A stretch of 64,000 nucleotides of DNA from positions 62,001-126,000 of the forward strand of contig NZ_WQDA01000005.1 of NCBI RefSeq assembly GCF_013032855.1. Direction: 5' to 3'. Origin of the DNA: Ruegeria arenilitoris. GTDB lineage: Bacteria > Pseudomonadota > Alphaproteobacteria > Rhodobacterales > Rhodobacteraceae. The position numbers were made by a program, and so were the translations under genes. Positions 52,551-61,219 of the stretch are shown here, piece by piece. Within the stretch, counting starts at the first letter, position 1, and the number at the start of each line of letters is the position of its first letter. The notes below the pieces were generated by a model, which saw nothing but the letters and a program-made list of their open reading frames with translations, did no database searches and was not told the origin of the DNA.

Positions 52551-53117
52551 TCAGGCATTCTTGACGATCAGGAACACGCGGGCGGGTCCGTCCGGTGCCG
52601 CGATGGCGTGGGCCACGTCGGCCGCATACCTAGCCGTGTCGCCCTGCTGCAGCTCCATCGTCGCGGCGCCCGAAGTGACGCGGACGGCCCCTTCCAGTAC
52701 GGTCAACTGTTCGCGAGCGCCGCGGGCATGGGGCTGGCTGTTCAGCGCGCCACCCGCGTCGAACCGGATGTCATAGACCTCATGCCCGCCGGCCTCCTCG
52801 GGCGGCGAGAGGATGCGGATCCGGCAGGATTGGCCCATATTGTCGATGCTGGGCACCTCGGCGCTGCGCAGCACTTCGATCTGGTCGGTGGTCTCAGACT
52901 CTTCCAGAAGTCCGGCGAAATCGACCTGCAGCGCACGGGTCAGGTTCCAAAGGGTCGAGATCGTGGGGCTGCTTTCGCCGCGTTCGATCTGGCTGACCAT
53001 CGACCGAGATACGCCGCTGAGATTGGCCACCGCTTCCAGTGACAGTCCCTTGGCGCGCCGGGCCTCTTTCAGGCGGGCGGGCAGGCGTGTCAGGATATCG
53101 TCTGAGTTTTCCGTCAT
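52551..53117 (-). CDS. XRE family transcriptional regulator with C-terminal cupin
   Basis: 188 residues. An N-terminal helix-turn-helix (about 12-68: RLKEARRAKGLSLEAVANLS, GVSRSMVSQIERGESSPTIS) is followed by a cupin (about 105-185: LTVLEGAVRVTSGAATMELQ QGDTARY). This two-domain class often senses a metabolite with the cupin and controls adjacent catabolic genes. The start codon is preceded immediately by a GGCGGAA box, so the gene is probably self-regulated, and its downstream side borders the kbl boxes, which suggests it controls threonine catabolism. Confidence 0.9.
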   Translation of the reverse strand: MTENSDDILTRLPARLKEARRAKGLSLEAVANLSGVSRSMVSQIERGESSPTISTLWNLTRALQVDFAGLLEESETTDQIEVLRSAEVPSIDNMGQSCRIRILSPPEEAGGHEVYDIRFDAGGALNSQPHARGAREQLTVLEGAVRVTSGAATMELQQGDTARYAADVAHAIAAPDGPARVFLIVKNA

Positions 53118-53176
53118 GGCGGAATTTCTTGCGCGTCCGGGCGCGAATTGTCAATTCCGCCGATGACGGAACGTCC
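53118..53176. promoter_or_regulatory. Inverted repeat in the divergent XRE-cupin / thiolase promoter region
   Basis: Perfect 9-bp inverted repeat: GGCGGAATT (53118-53126) and AATTCCGCC (53153-53161), arms 26 bases apart. A GGA-ACG-TCC motif follows at 53168-53176. The left arm touches the start codon of the regulator gene, as for an autorepression site. Confidence 0.55.
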
Positions 53177-53234
53177 CGCGCGACAGGTCCATGCTGCGGG
53201 TGCATACTGCGCGCAAATCCAAGAGGAGAGAGAC

Positions 53235-54410
53235 ATGACCGACATCGTGATTCTGGACGGTGCCCGCACCGCAATCGGTACGTTCGGAGGGTCGCTGGCC
53301 GCGACCGCGCCGATCGATCTGGCCACCGTCGTGACCAAGGCCGCGCTTGAGAAATCCGGCGTCGAAGGCGAGCGGATCGGGCATGTGGTGTTTGGTCACG
53401 TCATCAACACCGAGCCGCGCGACATGTACCTGTCGCGCGTCGCGGCGATGCAGGCGGGCATTCCGAACGCTACTCCGGCGATGAACGTCAACCGACTGTG
53501 CGGGTCGGGCGCGCAGGCGATCGTATCGGCGGTTCAATCGCTGATGCTGGGGGATGCCGAATTTGCCGTGGCCGGAGGTGCCGAGAGCATGTCGCGCAGC
53601 CCCTATATCGTTCCGCAGGCGCGTTGGGGCGCCAAGATGGGCGACATCAAGTCGCTGGACATGATGCTGGGCGCGCTGAACTGCCCCTTTGGCACCGGGC
53701 ACATGGGCGTCACCGCCGAGAACGTGGCCGATGAACACCAGATCACGCGCGAGGAGATGGACGCGTTTGCGCTGACCAGCCAGCAGCGCGCGGCGGCTGC
53801 GATCGAGGCGGGCTATTTCGACAGCCAGATCGCGCCGGTGCAGGTCAAGGTCAAGCGCGACATGGTCGATTTCAAGGTCGACGAGCATCCCAAGGCCACC
53901 ACGACCGAAGCGCTGGCCGGGCTGCGGCCGGTGTTCCAGAAGGACGGGCGTGTGACCGCGGGCAATGCCTCGGGCATCAATGACGGCGCGGCGGCGATGG
54001 TTCTGGCCACGGCGCGTGCCGCCGAGAAAGCCGGCCTGACGCCCAAGGCGCGCATCCTGGGCTATGCTCATGCAGGTGTCCGCCCCGAGGTGATGGGAAT
54101 CGGCCCGGTTCCGGCCGTGCGCAACCTTTTGGAGCGAACCGGTCTGTCGGCGGGCGATTTCGACGTGATCGAAAGCAACGAGGCCTTTGCGGCCCAGGCG
54201 CTGGCGGTGAACAAGGAACTGGGGCTGGATCCGGCCAAGGTGAACCCGAATGGCGGGGCCATCGCCCTGGGTCATCCGGTGGGGGCCACCGGGGCGATCA
54301 TCACGCTGAAGACTCTGTACGAGTTGGAGCGCATCGGTGGGTCGAAAGGGTTGATCACCATGTGCATCGGTGGCGGGCAGGGGATTGCCATCGCCATCGA
54401 ACGGCTCTGA
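53235..54410 (+). CDS. phaA: Acetyl-CoA acetyltransferase (beta-ketothiolase)
   Basis: 391 residues from the ATG at 53235 (GAGGAGAG site). Thiolase catalytic residues: C89 in [17 protein letters not shown]347 in GHPVGATGA and C377 in [10 protein letters not shown]. The size and SMSRSPY segment fit biosynthetic thiolases, condensing two acetyl-CoA for polyhydroxybutyrate, or acting in the reverse direction. phaB is not adjacent, so the symbol is by family only; a BktB-type or degradative thiolase is possible. Divergent from the XRE-cupin regulator. Confidence 0.88.
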   Translation: MTDIVILDGARTAIGTFGGSLAATAPIDLATVVTKAALEKSGVEGERIGHVVFGHVINTEPRDMYLSRVAAMQAGIPNATPAMNVNRLCGSGAQAIVSAVQSLMLGDAEFAVAGGAESMSRSPYIVPQARWGAKMGDIKSLDMMLGALNCPFGTGHMGVTAENVADEHQITREEMDAFALTSQQRAAAAIEAGYFDSQIAPVQVKVKRDMVDFKVDEHPKATTTEALAGLRPVFQKDGRVTAGNASGINDGAAAMVLATARAAEKAGLTPKARILGYAHAGVRPEVMGIGPVPAVRNLLERTGLSAGDFDVIESNEAFAAQALAVNKELGLDPAKVNPNGGAIALGHPVGATGAIITLKTLYELERIGGSKGLITMCIGGGQGIAIAIERL

Positions 54411-54420
54411 TCCGAGGCTG

Positions 54421-54492
54421 GGCCGGGGGGCTGTCTGCCCCCATCGCGCCGGGGCGCGATTCCCCCCGAGGATATTTCTGGCCAGATAAAGC
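54421..54492. repeat. Intergenic hairpin repeat of the Rhodobacterales type
   Basis: A G6 / C5 stem (54425-54430 with 54438-54442), a perfect 8-bp stem ATCGCGCC / GGCGCGAT (54443-54450 with 54453-54460), then CCCCCCGAGGATATTTCTGG and CCAGATAAAG. The CCCCCGAGGATATTT-TGGCCAGATGAAG tail is, from my recollection of roseobacter genomes, a very common intergenic repeat. It lies between convergent phaA and ubiB and may act as a bidirectional terminator. Confidence 0.65.
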
Positions 54493-54503
54493 GGCGGCGT
54501 CTG

Positions 54504-56033
54504 TCAGCCCAGGCCCGCAAGGATCAGGACGGCCACTGCCCCGGCGGCTGCTCCGATCGCGGCGGGAATGGCCTTGGGCCAGAAATCTGACCCGGAGGGA
54601 TCATCCTTGCGGGTCTGGGCGATCAGGGCATTTTCGACCAGATCAGGCAGGCGGGGACCGAACCGTGCAAGAACCAGCGCTGTTTTTCCAAAATCGCGCA
54701 GAGCGGCGCGGGGTCCGATGGACTGCTTGATATAGTCCTCGACCACGGGGCGGGCGACCTCCCAGATGTTCATATGCGGGTCGAGCGAGCGGGCAACGCC
54801 TTCGACCACCACCATCGTGCGTTGCAGCAGGATCAGTTCGGTGCGGGTTTCCATGCCAAAGCGTTCGGTCACCTCGAACAGGTAGTTGAGCAGGCGGCCC
54901 ATCGAGATATGGGTGGCATCCATGCCAAAGATCGGCTCGCCGACCGCGCGCAGGGCGCGGGCGAATTCATCGACGTCCTGGTCGGCCGGGACGTAGCCGG
55001 CCTCGAAATGCACCTCGGCCACGCGCTTGTAGTCGCGGCGGATGAAGCCGAAGAGGATCTCGGCATAGACGCGGCGGGTGTATTCGTCGATATGGCCCAT
55101 GATGCCGAAGTCATAGGCGATGATGTCGCCGTTCGCGGCGACCTTGAGGTTGCCCTGGTGCATGTCGGCGTGGAAGAAGCCATCGCGCAGGGCGTGCAGC
55201 AGGAATAGGCGCAGCACACGCTCGGCCAGGTCGCGGCGGTCGTGATTTGCGGCGTCCAGCGCGTCGTTGTCGCCCAAGGGGATGCCGTCTGCCCAGCTGA
55301 GCGTCATGACCCGGCGCGCGGACAGCGACCACACCACGGGCGGCAGCCAGAAGCCTTCGTCATTCTGCGTGTTGGCGGCAAATTCCGAGGCTGCCGAACT
55401 TTCGAGCCTGAGATCCAGTTCGCCGCGGACGACGCCGTCGAAATGCTCGATCACGTCCATCGGGCGCAGTCGGCGCGCACCGGGGGCGAAAAGCTGGACG
55501 ATCCGGGCGGCGAAATAGAACGCATCCACATCCTTGCGGAACGCGCGTTCGATGCCGGGGCGCAGGACCTTGACGGCCACATCCTCGCCTGTGCTGGCCA
55601 GTTTGGCCTTGTGGACCTGCGCGATCGAGGCGGCCGCGATCGGTTCGCTGAACTCCCAGAACATCTCGTCCAGAGGTTGGCTCAGCTCCTTTTCGACCTC
55701 GGCCATGGCCACGTCGCGTGGAAAGGGGGGCAGCTTGTCCTGCAGGACGCGCAGCTGTTCGGCCAGCTCTTCGCCGACGACATCGGGGCGCGTGGACAGG
55801 ACCTGACCGAACTTGATGTAGGCCGGGCCCAGGGCGGTCAGCGCCCGGGTCGCCGGCGGCATGGACGGGTCGCCCTTGTAGCCCAGCCATTGGAACGGTT
55901 TGCCCAAGGTGTGGGCCACGATCCGCAACGCGCGCGGGGCTTCGAAAGCGTCGAGCACCACGTTCATTGCGCCCGTGCGCTCCAGCGTGGCGCCTGTGCG
56001 GATCAGGCGGATGATGTTGTGGGGGCCGCGCAT
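54504..56033 (-). CDS. ubiB: Ubiquinone biosynthesis protein UbiB (ABC1/ADCK-type kinase-like)
   Basis: 509 residues. ADCK hallmarks: KxGQ motif in PAYIKFGQVLSTRPDV, AAASIAQVHKAKL, ATP-lysine in DVAVKVLRPGIE, and NLKVAANGDIIAYDFGIMG with the DFG-like metal site. Two C-terminal membrane helices (about 490-508; IGAAAGAVAVLILAGLG). It supports ubiquinone synthesis, probably by ATP-dependent extraction of intermediates from the membrane. Follows ubiE by 3 bases. Confidence 0.96.
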   Translation of the reverse strand: MRGPHNIIRLIRTGATLERTGAMNVVLDAFEAPRALRIVAHTLGKPFQWLGYKGDPSMPPATRALTALGPAYIKFGQVLSTRPDVVGEELAEQLRVLQDKLPPFPRDVAMAEVEKELSQPLDEMFWEFSEPIAAASIAQVHKAKLASTGEDVAVKVLRPGIERAFRKDVDAFYFAARIVQLFAPGARRLRPMDVIEHFDGVVRGELDLRLESSAASEFAANTQNDEGFWLPPVVWSLSARRVMTLSWADGIPLGDNDALDAANHDRRDLAERVLRLFLLHALRDGFFHADMHQGNLKVAANGDIIAYDFGIMGHIDEYTRRVYAEILFGFIRRDYKRVAEVHFEAGYVPADQDVDEFARALRAVGEPIFGMDATHISMGRLLNYLFEVTERFGMETRTELILLQRTMVVVEGVARSLDPHMNIWEVARPVVEDYIKQSIGPRAALRDFGKTALVLARFGPRLPDLVENALIAQTRKDDPSGSDFWPKAIPAAIGAAAGAVAVLILAGLG

Positions 56034-56036
56034 GCG

Positions 56037-56789
56037 TCAGATCTTCCAGCCGGAATGCAGGGCCGCGATGCCCATGCTGAGGTTGCGGTATTTCGCGTTT
56101 TCGAATCCGGCGGCGCGCACCATGCCCAGAAAGGTATCCTGATCGGGGAACTTGCGGATCGACTCGACCAGGTATTGATAGCTGTCGTAGTCGTTCGCGA
56201 TCAGCTTACCCATGCGCGGGATCACGTTGAAGCTGTAGAGGTCATAGAGTTTCTGCAGCCCGTCATTGGGCAACTGGCTGAACTCCAGCACCATCAGGCG
56301 GCCGCCGGGTTTGAGCACGCGGTAGGCCTCGTTCAGGGCTTCTTGCGGGCGGGTCACGTTCCGGATGCCGAAGGAAATGGTGTAGACGTCGAAGGTATTG
56401 TCCTCGAACGGCAGGGCCATCGCGTCGCCCACCACCCAGTCCAGGCTGTCGGCCATCTGCGCGGCCTCGGCGCGCTTGCGCCCCTCGACCAGCATCGGCT
56501 CGGTCAGGTCCAGCACCGTGGCATGGCCGTGGCCCGCCCGCTTGAGGAAGCGGAACGAGATGTCGCCCGTACCGCCCGCCACGTCCAGCAGGCGCTGGCC
56601 GGGGCGCGGCGCCAGCCAGTCCATCATGGCGTCCTTCCAGACCCGGTGGATGCCCATCGACATCACGTCATTCATCACGTCGTATTTCGACGCGACCGAG
56701 TTGAATACGCCCTGCACGCGCCCGGCCTTTTCGGCCTCGGGGACGGTTTCGAAACCGAAATGAGTGGTCTTGTCGCTGTTGTCGGACAT
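56037..56789 (-). CDS. ubiE: Ubiquinone/menaquinone C-methyltransferase UbiE
   Basis: 250 residues. [20 protein letters not shown] and [20 protein letters not shown] at the N-terminus; SAM motif I in [35 protein letters not shown] is the UbiE signature. It methylates the ring carbon in ubiquinone synthesis. Upstream of ubiB in one transcript, divergent from mutM. Confidence 0.97.
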   Translation of the reverse strand: MSDNSDKTTHFGFETVPEAEKAGRVQGVFNSVASKYDVMNDVMSMGIHRVWKDAMMDWLAPRPGQRLLDVAGGTGDISFRFLKRAGHGHATVLDLTEPMLVEGRKRAEAAQMADSLDWVVGDAMALPFEDNTFDVYTISFGIRNVTRPQEALNEAYRVLKPGGRLMVLEFSQLPNDGLQKLYDLYSFNVIPRMGKLIANDYDSYQYLVESIRKFPDQDTFLGMVRAAGFENAKYRNLSMGIAALHSGWKI

Positions 56790-56875
56790 AAGCCTTGCCG
56801 TTCGTCGAATTTCGTCTCTGTTATAGGGCCTGGAAACCGGGGCACAATGCGGCCCTTTGGAATAGGAGCCGTCTA

Positions 56876-57727
56876 ATGCCCGAATTGCCCGAGGTCGAGA
56901 CAGTAAGACGCGGCCTTGCCCCGGCGATGGAAGGCGTGGTGATCGAAAGGGCGGACGTGAACCGCCCCGATCTGCGCTGGCCGTTCCCCGAGCGGATGGC
57001 CGAACGGCTGACCGGCCAGCGGGTCGAACGCCTGCGGCGGCGGTCGAAATACATCCTGGCCGATCTGAGCGGCGGCGAGACCCTGTTGATTCATCTGGGC
57101 ATGTCGGGCCGCATGACTGTGTCCGGCGATCCGCTAGGCCAGTTCGTGCATCATCACCCGATGCCGCAGAAGCATGACCACGTGGTGTTTCACATGGCCA
57201 ATGGCGCGCGCATCACCTTCAATGACCCGCGCCGGTTCGGGGCGATGGACCTGCTGCTCACGGCCACCGCCGAGCAGCACAAGCTGCTGGCCGTTCTGGG
57301 GCCGGAGCCGCTGGGCAACGATTTCAACGAGACCTATCTGATTAACGCCTTCCGCGGCCGGGCCACACCGGTCAAGGCGGCGCTGCTGGATCAGAGAATC
57401 GTTGCCGGGCTGGGCAACATCTATGTCTGCGAGGCGCTCTACCGCGCCAGAGTGTCGCCACGTCGCAAGGCGGGTCAGATCTCGACCGGGCGGGTCGAGG
57501 CCTTGGTTCCGGTGATCCGGACGGTGCTGGCCGAGGCCATCGAGGCCGGCGGATCCTCGCTGCGTGATTTCCGGCAAGCCGATGGAGAGCTTGGATATTT
57601 TCAGCACAGTTTCGACGTCTACGGGCGCGAGGGCCAGCCCTGCCGGACCGAGGGCTGCGGGGCCGAGATCCGCAGAATCACCCAGTCGGGACGCTCAACC
57701 TTCTATTGCGCGCAATGCCAAAGATAG
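56876..57727 (+). CDS. mutM: Formamidopyrimidine-DNA glycosylase
   Basis: 283 residues from the ATG at 56876 (AGGAG 8 bases before). The mature N-terminal P2 and E3 in [14 protein letters not shown] are the catalytic base-excision residues. H2TH region [20 protein letters not shown] and C-terminal zinc finger ([10 protein letters not shown] then FYCAQCQR). It excises 8-oxoguanine and ring-opened purines from DNA. Confidence 0.97.
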   Translation: MPELPEVETVRRGLAPAMEGVVIERADVNRPDLRWPFPERMAERLTGQRVERLRRRSKYILADLSGGETLLIHLGMSGRMTVSGDPLGQFVHHHPMPQKHDHVVFHMANGARITFNDPRRFGAMDLLLTATAEQHKLLAVLGPEPLGNDFNETYLINAFRGRATPVKAALLDQRIVAGLGNIYVCEALYRARVSPRRKAGQISTGRVEALVPVIRTVLAEAIEAGGSSLRDFRQADGELGYFQHSFDVYGREGQPCRTEGCGAEIRRITQSGRSTFYCAQCQR

Positions 57728-57793
57728 CTTGATCCGAGTTTTCCGCGTGGTAAGGAATTGGACCTGAACGGAACAACCGAAAGCTCAGACCTC

Positions 57794-58570
57794 ATGGCTT
57801 TTGAGACGATCATCGTCGAAATCGAAGACCACGTCGCCCTAATCAAGCTCAACAGACCCGATGCGTTGAACGCGCTGAACACTCAGCTTCTGGGTGAGCT
57901 GTGCGAGGCGCTCGAGGACGCGGACACCAATGACAAGGTGCGCTGCATCGTCATCACCGGATCGGAAAAGGCATTCGCCGCGGGCGCGGACATCAAGGAG
58001 ATGTCCGAGATGAGCTTTGTCGATGTCTACACCACCAACCTGTTCGCCGACGCCAACGACCGGATCACCGCGATCCGCAAGCCGATCATCGCGGCGGTGG
58101 CGGGCTATGCGCTGGGCGGCGGGTGCGAGCTGGCCATGATGTGCGATTTCATCATCGCCGCAGACACCGCCAAGTTCGGCCAGCCTGAGATCAATCTGGG
58201 CGTCATCGCCGGGATGGGCGGCAGCCAGCGCCTGACGCGGTTCGTGGGCAAGTCCAAGGCGATGGACATGAACCTGACCGGGCGTTTCATGGATGCCGAA
58301 GAGGCCGAGCGCTCGGGCCTCGTGTCGCGCGTGGTGCCGGCCAAGAAGCTGATCGAAGAGGCGACCGGCGCAGCCCAGAAGATTGCCGAGAAATCGCTGC
58401 TGACCGCGATGGCCGCGAAAGAGGCTGTCAACCGCAGCTACGAGGTGCCGCTGAGCGAGGGCATGCTGTTCGAGCGGCGCGTGTTCCATTCGATGTTCGC
58501 GACCGAAGACCAGAAGGAAGGCATGGGCGCATTCCTTGAAAAGCGCGCGGCCCAGTTCCGCGACAAATAA
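57794..58570 (+). CDS. Enoyl-CoA hydratase
   Basis: 258 residues from the ATG at 57794; a TTG 12 codons upstream is in frame but less likely. Crotonase oxyanion blocks [16 protein letters not shown] and [20 protein letters not shown], with the glutamate in [23 protein letters not shown]. It hydrates 2-enoyl-CoA in beta-oxidation. No beta-oxidation partner is adjacent. It is followed by a terminator. Confidence 0.94.
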   Translation: MAFETIIVEIEDHVALIKLNRPDALNALNTQLLGELCEALEDADTNDKVRCIVITGSEKAFAAGADIKEMSEMSFVDVYTTNLFADANDRITAIRKPIIAAVAGYALGGGCELAMMCDFIIAADTAKFGQPEINLGVIAGMGGSQRLTRFVGKSKAMDMNLTGRFMDAEEAERSGLVSRVVPAKKLIEEATGAAQKIAEKSLLTAMAAKEAVNRSYEVPLSEGMLFERRVFHSMFATEDQKEGMGAFLEKRAAQFRDK

Positions 58571-58596
58571 CCGGCGCCGACAAGACTGCAGGATCA

Positions 58597-58619
58597 GGCG
58601 GGCGTTGCCCGCCTTTTTT
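58597..58619 (+). terminator. Rho-independent terminator after the enoyl-CoA hydratase
   Basis: Perfect stem GGCGGGC / GCCCGCC (58597-58603 with 58607-58613), 3-base loop, six T. Confidence 0.9.
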
Positions 58620-58800
58620 CATGGCGGGCAACAAAGCCAAGAATCGGCTTGGCAAAGTCTGAAAACTTGGCTATTGACCGCCACCATACATGCGCGTGCG
58701 GCCCGCTTGGCCCGATTCACACTCGTGATTTCTGATCCGGTGCGGGTAATTCCGTGACGTGCAACCCTAGACAAACGTACCGAACAAAGGTCAGAGACAC

Positions 58801-59064
58801 ATGGCAAACTCGCCCCAGGCAAAGAAGCGCGCTCGTCAGAACGAGAAGCGTTATGCAATCAACAAAGCACGTCGTTCGCGCATCCGCACCTTCCTGCGCA
58901 AGGTCGAAGAAGCTATCGCATCCGGCGACAAGGACGCGGCAACCGCCGCTCTGCGCGCGGCCCAGCCCGAGCTGATGCGCGGCGTCACCAAAGGCGTGTT
59001 CCACAAGAACACCGCAGCCCGCAAGATGTCGCGCCTGTCGGCGCGCGTCAAAGCGCTGGGTTGA
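58801..59064 (+). CDS. rpsT: Small ribosomal subunit protein bS20
   Basis: 87 residues, [20 protein letters not shown] and [20 protein letters not shown], then [20 protein letters not shown]: typical helical, lysine- and arginine-rich S20. Followed by a terminator and the dnaA leader; rpsT next to dnaA is common in this group. Confidence 0.97.
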   Translation: MANSPQAKKRARQNEKRYAINKARRSRIRTFLRKVEEAIASGDKDAATAALRAAQPELMRGVTKGVFHKNTAARKMSRLSARVKALG

Positions 59065-59100
59065 CCTAGCGTCAACATTTGCTGGTTCATTCCGGTTTTG

Positions 59101-59128
59101 AAGGCGTCGCCCCGTGCGGCGCCTTTTG
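59101..59128 (+). terminator. Rho-independent terminator after rpsT
   Basis: 10-bp stem AAGGCGTCGC / GCGGCGCCTT (59101-59110 with 59116-59125, one G-T pair), 5-base loop, T-run 59124-59127. Confidence 0.8.
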
Positions 59129-59606
59129 CGTTGTTGCCAGAATGCCGCGCCTTCACGAAACCGAGAGATTCTTTCGCCCAAAGACCCGAGTCAATATCAG
59201 AGTTTCGTTGCCCGGCCCCATTGCCTCTTGCTACGACAGTTTCAGCGATTCACTCGCTTGGGGGGACAGGCTGTTCCTGCGATCGGACTGACGGGCATCA
59301 GAATGATCCAGGGGCGAATGTCGGCAACCGGTGCCAACCGGTTTGACGATCTGCTGCGGATCTCGGCTACTCCGATGATCTTGGCCCTGTCGAAAACTGG
59401 AACTGCGTGGCGCAAACCGCGGTTTGGGCGGCTGTACTTTTTGGTCGTCGTCAAACAGGCAAGCGTCGTGACCACTGATATTCCCGCCGACTCCTGGGGT
59501 TTCGGCGATCGAATATCTGCGCGCGAGTGAACGCATAAGAACCGGGATACCGGTCACAATCATAAGGCCGATTAGGTCAAAAATATTGGGATGCGTGAGG
59601 CGCTGG
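59129..59606 (+). promoter_or_regulatory. dnaA: dnaA leader and promoter region (478 bases without a gene)
   Basis: No credible gene on either strand. It contains four GANTC sites (59167, 59188, 59247, 59489) and a tandem direct repeat CAACCGGT (59325-59332 and 59335-59342, one helix turn apart) directly followed by TTGACG (59343-59348), a possible -35. No match to the DnaA box TTATCCACA was found, and the only AT-rich part is the last 40 bases. Confidence 0.5.
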
Positions 59607-60998
59607 ATGACACAAGAAAAATGGGGACAACTGCGTAACAAATTGCTGAAGGCCGTGGGCCGGAACAATTTTACGACCTGGATTGAACCACTGGAATTTC
59701 AGGAATTGAAGGGAGGCGTGGCCGTTTTTTCGGTTCCGACCAACTTCATGGGGAACTACGTCAGTCAAAATTTTGCAGACCTCATTCTGTACGAGCTGAA
59801 CACGGCCGGAGAGTCGGTTCAGCGCCTGGCCTTCCGGGTGGCCGCCAACTCACCGGCGCGTCCCGCCGCCGCGGTCCAGCCGGTCGAAGACCAGCCCGAG
59901 CCGGTCAATATCGAGCTGGCACCGGAAAGCAACGGAACCAATGAGGCGCTCGAGTCGCTGCAGGCCGCACCGTTGGACGCGCGCTTTACCTTCGACACCT
60001 TCGTCGTCGGCAAGCCGAACGAACTGGCCCATGCCGCCGCGCGCCGTGTTTCCGAAGGCGGCCCCGTCACATTCAATCCGCTGGTTCTGTACGGTGGTGT
60101 TGGCCTCGGTAAAACGCACCTGATGCATGCCATCGCCTGGGAGCTGAAGACCAAACGCCCCGAGCTCAATGTGCTGTACCTGTCTGCCGAACAGTTCATG
60201 TACCGCTTCGTACAGGCCCTGCGCGAACGCCGGATGATGGATTTCAAACACCTGTTCCGCTCGGTCGACGTGCTGATGGTCGATGACGTGCAGTTCATCG
60301 CCGGCAAGGATTCGACGCAGGAGGAGTTCTTTCACACCTTCAACGCGCTGGTGGATCAAAACAAGCAGATCATCATCTCGGCCGACCGCGCGCCGGGTGA
60401 AATCAAGGATCTGGAGGAACGGGTCAAGTCGCGTCTGCAATGCGGACTGGTGGTTGACCTGCACCCGACCGATTACGAGTTGCGCCTGGGCATTCTGCAG
60501 AACAAGGTGCAGCAATACGCCAAGACCTATCCCGACCTGAAGATCGCCGATGGCGTGCTGGAATTCCTGGCCCATCGCATCTCGACCAACGTACGCGTTC
60601 TGGAAGGGGCGCTGACCCGGCTGTTCGCCTTTGCCTCGCTGGTCGGCCGTGAGATCGACATGGAACTGACGCAGGACTGTCTGGCCGACGTGCTGCGCGC
60701 CTCGGAACGCAAGATCACCGTCGAAGAGATCCAGCGCAAGGTTTCCGACTATTACAACATCCGCCTGTCCGACATCATCGGGCCGAAACGTCTGCGGTCC
60801 TATGCCCGCCCGCGTCAGGTGGCGATGTATCTGTGCAAGCAGCTGACCAGCCGGTCGCTGCCCGAGATCGGCCGCCGCTTTGGCGGGCGTGACCACACCA
60901 CCGTCATGCACGGCGTCAAACGCATCGAAGAGCTGAAGCTGACCGACGGTCAGATCGCCGAAGATGTGGAAATGCTGCGCCGGGCGCTCGAAGCCTGA
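59607..60998 (+). CDS. dnaA: Chromosomal replication initiator protein DnaA
   Basis: 463 residues from the ATG at 59607 (GAGG upstream). Domain I (WGQLRNKLLKAVGRNNFTTW), a short variable linker (about 85-125), AAA+ domain with Walker A GGVGLGKTH (about 162-170) and Walker B VLMVDDVQFIAGKDSTQEEF, and DNA-binding domain IV with the signature GRRFGGRDHTTVMHGVKRI. It opens the origin and acts as a transcription factor. dnaN and recF follow. Confidence 0.98.
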   Translation: MTQEKWGQLRNKLLKAVGRNNFTTWIEPLEFQELKGGVAVFSVPTNFMGNYVSQNFADLILYELNTAGESVQRLAFRVAANSPARPAAAVQPVEDQPEPVNIELAPESNGTNEALESLQAAPLDARFTFDTFVVGKPNELAHAAARRVSEGGPVTFNPLVLYGGVGLGKTHLMHAIAWELKTKRPELNVLYLSAEQFMYRFVQALRERRMMDFKHLFRSVDVLMVDDVQFIAGKDSTQEEFFHTFNALVDQNKQIIISADRAPGEIKDLEERVKSRLQCGLVVDLHPTDYELRLGILQNKVQQYAKTYPDLKIADGVLEFLAHRISTNVRVLEGALTRLFAFASLVGREIDMELTQDCLADVLRASERKITVEEIQRKVSDYYNIRLSDIIGPKRLRSYARPRQVAMYLCKQLTSRSLPEIGRRFGGRDHTTVMHGVKRIEELKLTDGQIAEDVEMLRRALEA

Positions 60999-61013
60999 GC
61001 CCCTGCAATTCGA

Positions 61014-61047
61014 AAAGCCGTCCCGGCTCTGCGCGGGGGCGGTTTTT
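61014..61047 (+). terminator. Probable terminator after dnaA
   Basis: Imperfect hairpin: AAAAGCCGTCCCG pairs with CGGGGGCGGTTTTT with bulges, ending in five T (61043-61047). Confidence 0.55.
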
Positions 61048-61057
61048 CTGTGCGCAT

Positions 61058-61075
61058 TTTTCCACGATTTCCACG
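61058..61075 (+). promoter_or_regulatory. Two DnaA-box-like TTTCCACG repeats upstream of dnaN
   Basis: TTTCCACG at 61059-61066 and 61068-61075, 9 bases apart. The first, read as TTTTCCACG, has one mismatch to TTWTNCACA; the second has two. They lie between dnaA and dnaN, where DnaA could act on dnaN expression. Confidence 0.35.
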
Positions 61076-61219
61076 GAACTGGGGCGCAGGGCCGCTCGGG
61101 ACCTTGACGGTTTGCGCGTTCCGACCCAGAAATCGGTAAAAAATCCTTGTGCCTCAGGGCTGAACCGCTAACTTGCCAGTCCCGCCCATGTAAGCACTCA
61201 AATCAGAGGAATTGAGGGT

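Noticed and set aside
59129..59606. Replication origin next to dnaA
   Set aside because: No cluster of DnaA boxes and no clear AT-rich unwinding region. In several alphaproteobacteria the origin is not beside dnaA.
59114..59668. Open frames of 82-145 codons on both strands upstream of dnaA
   Set aside because: No ribosome-binding sites, irregular codon use and no domain; the region looks like leader DNA.
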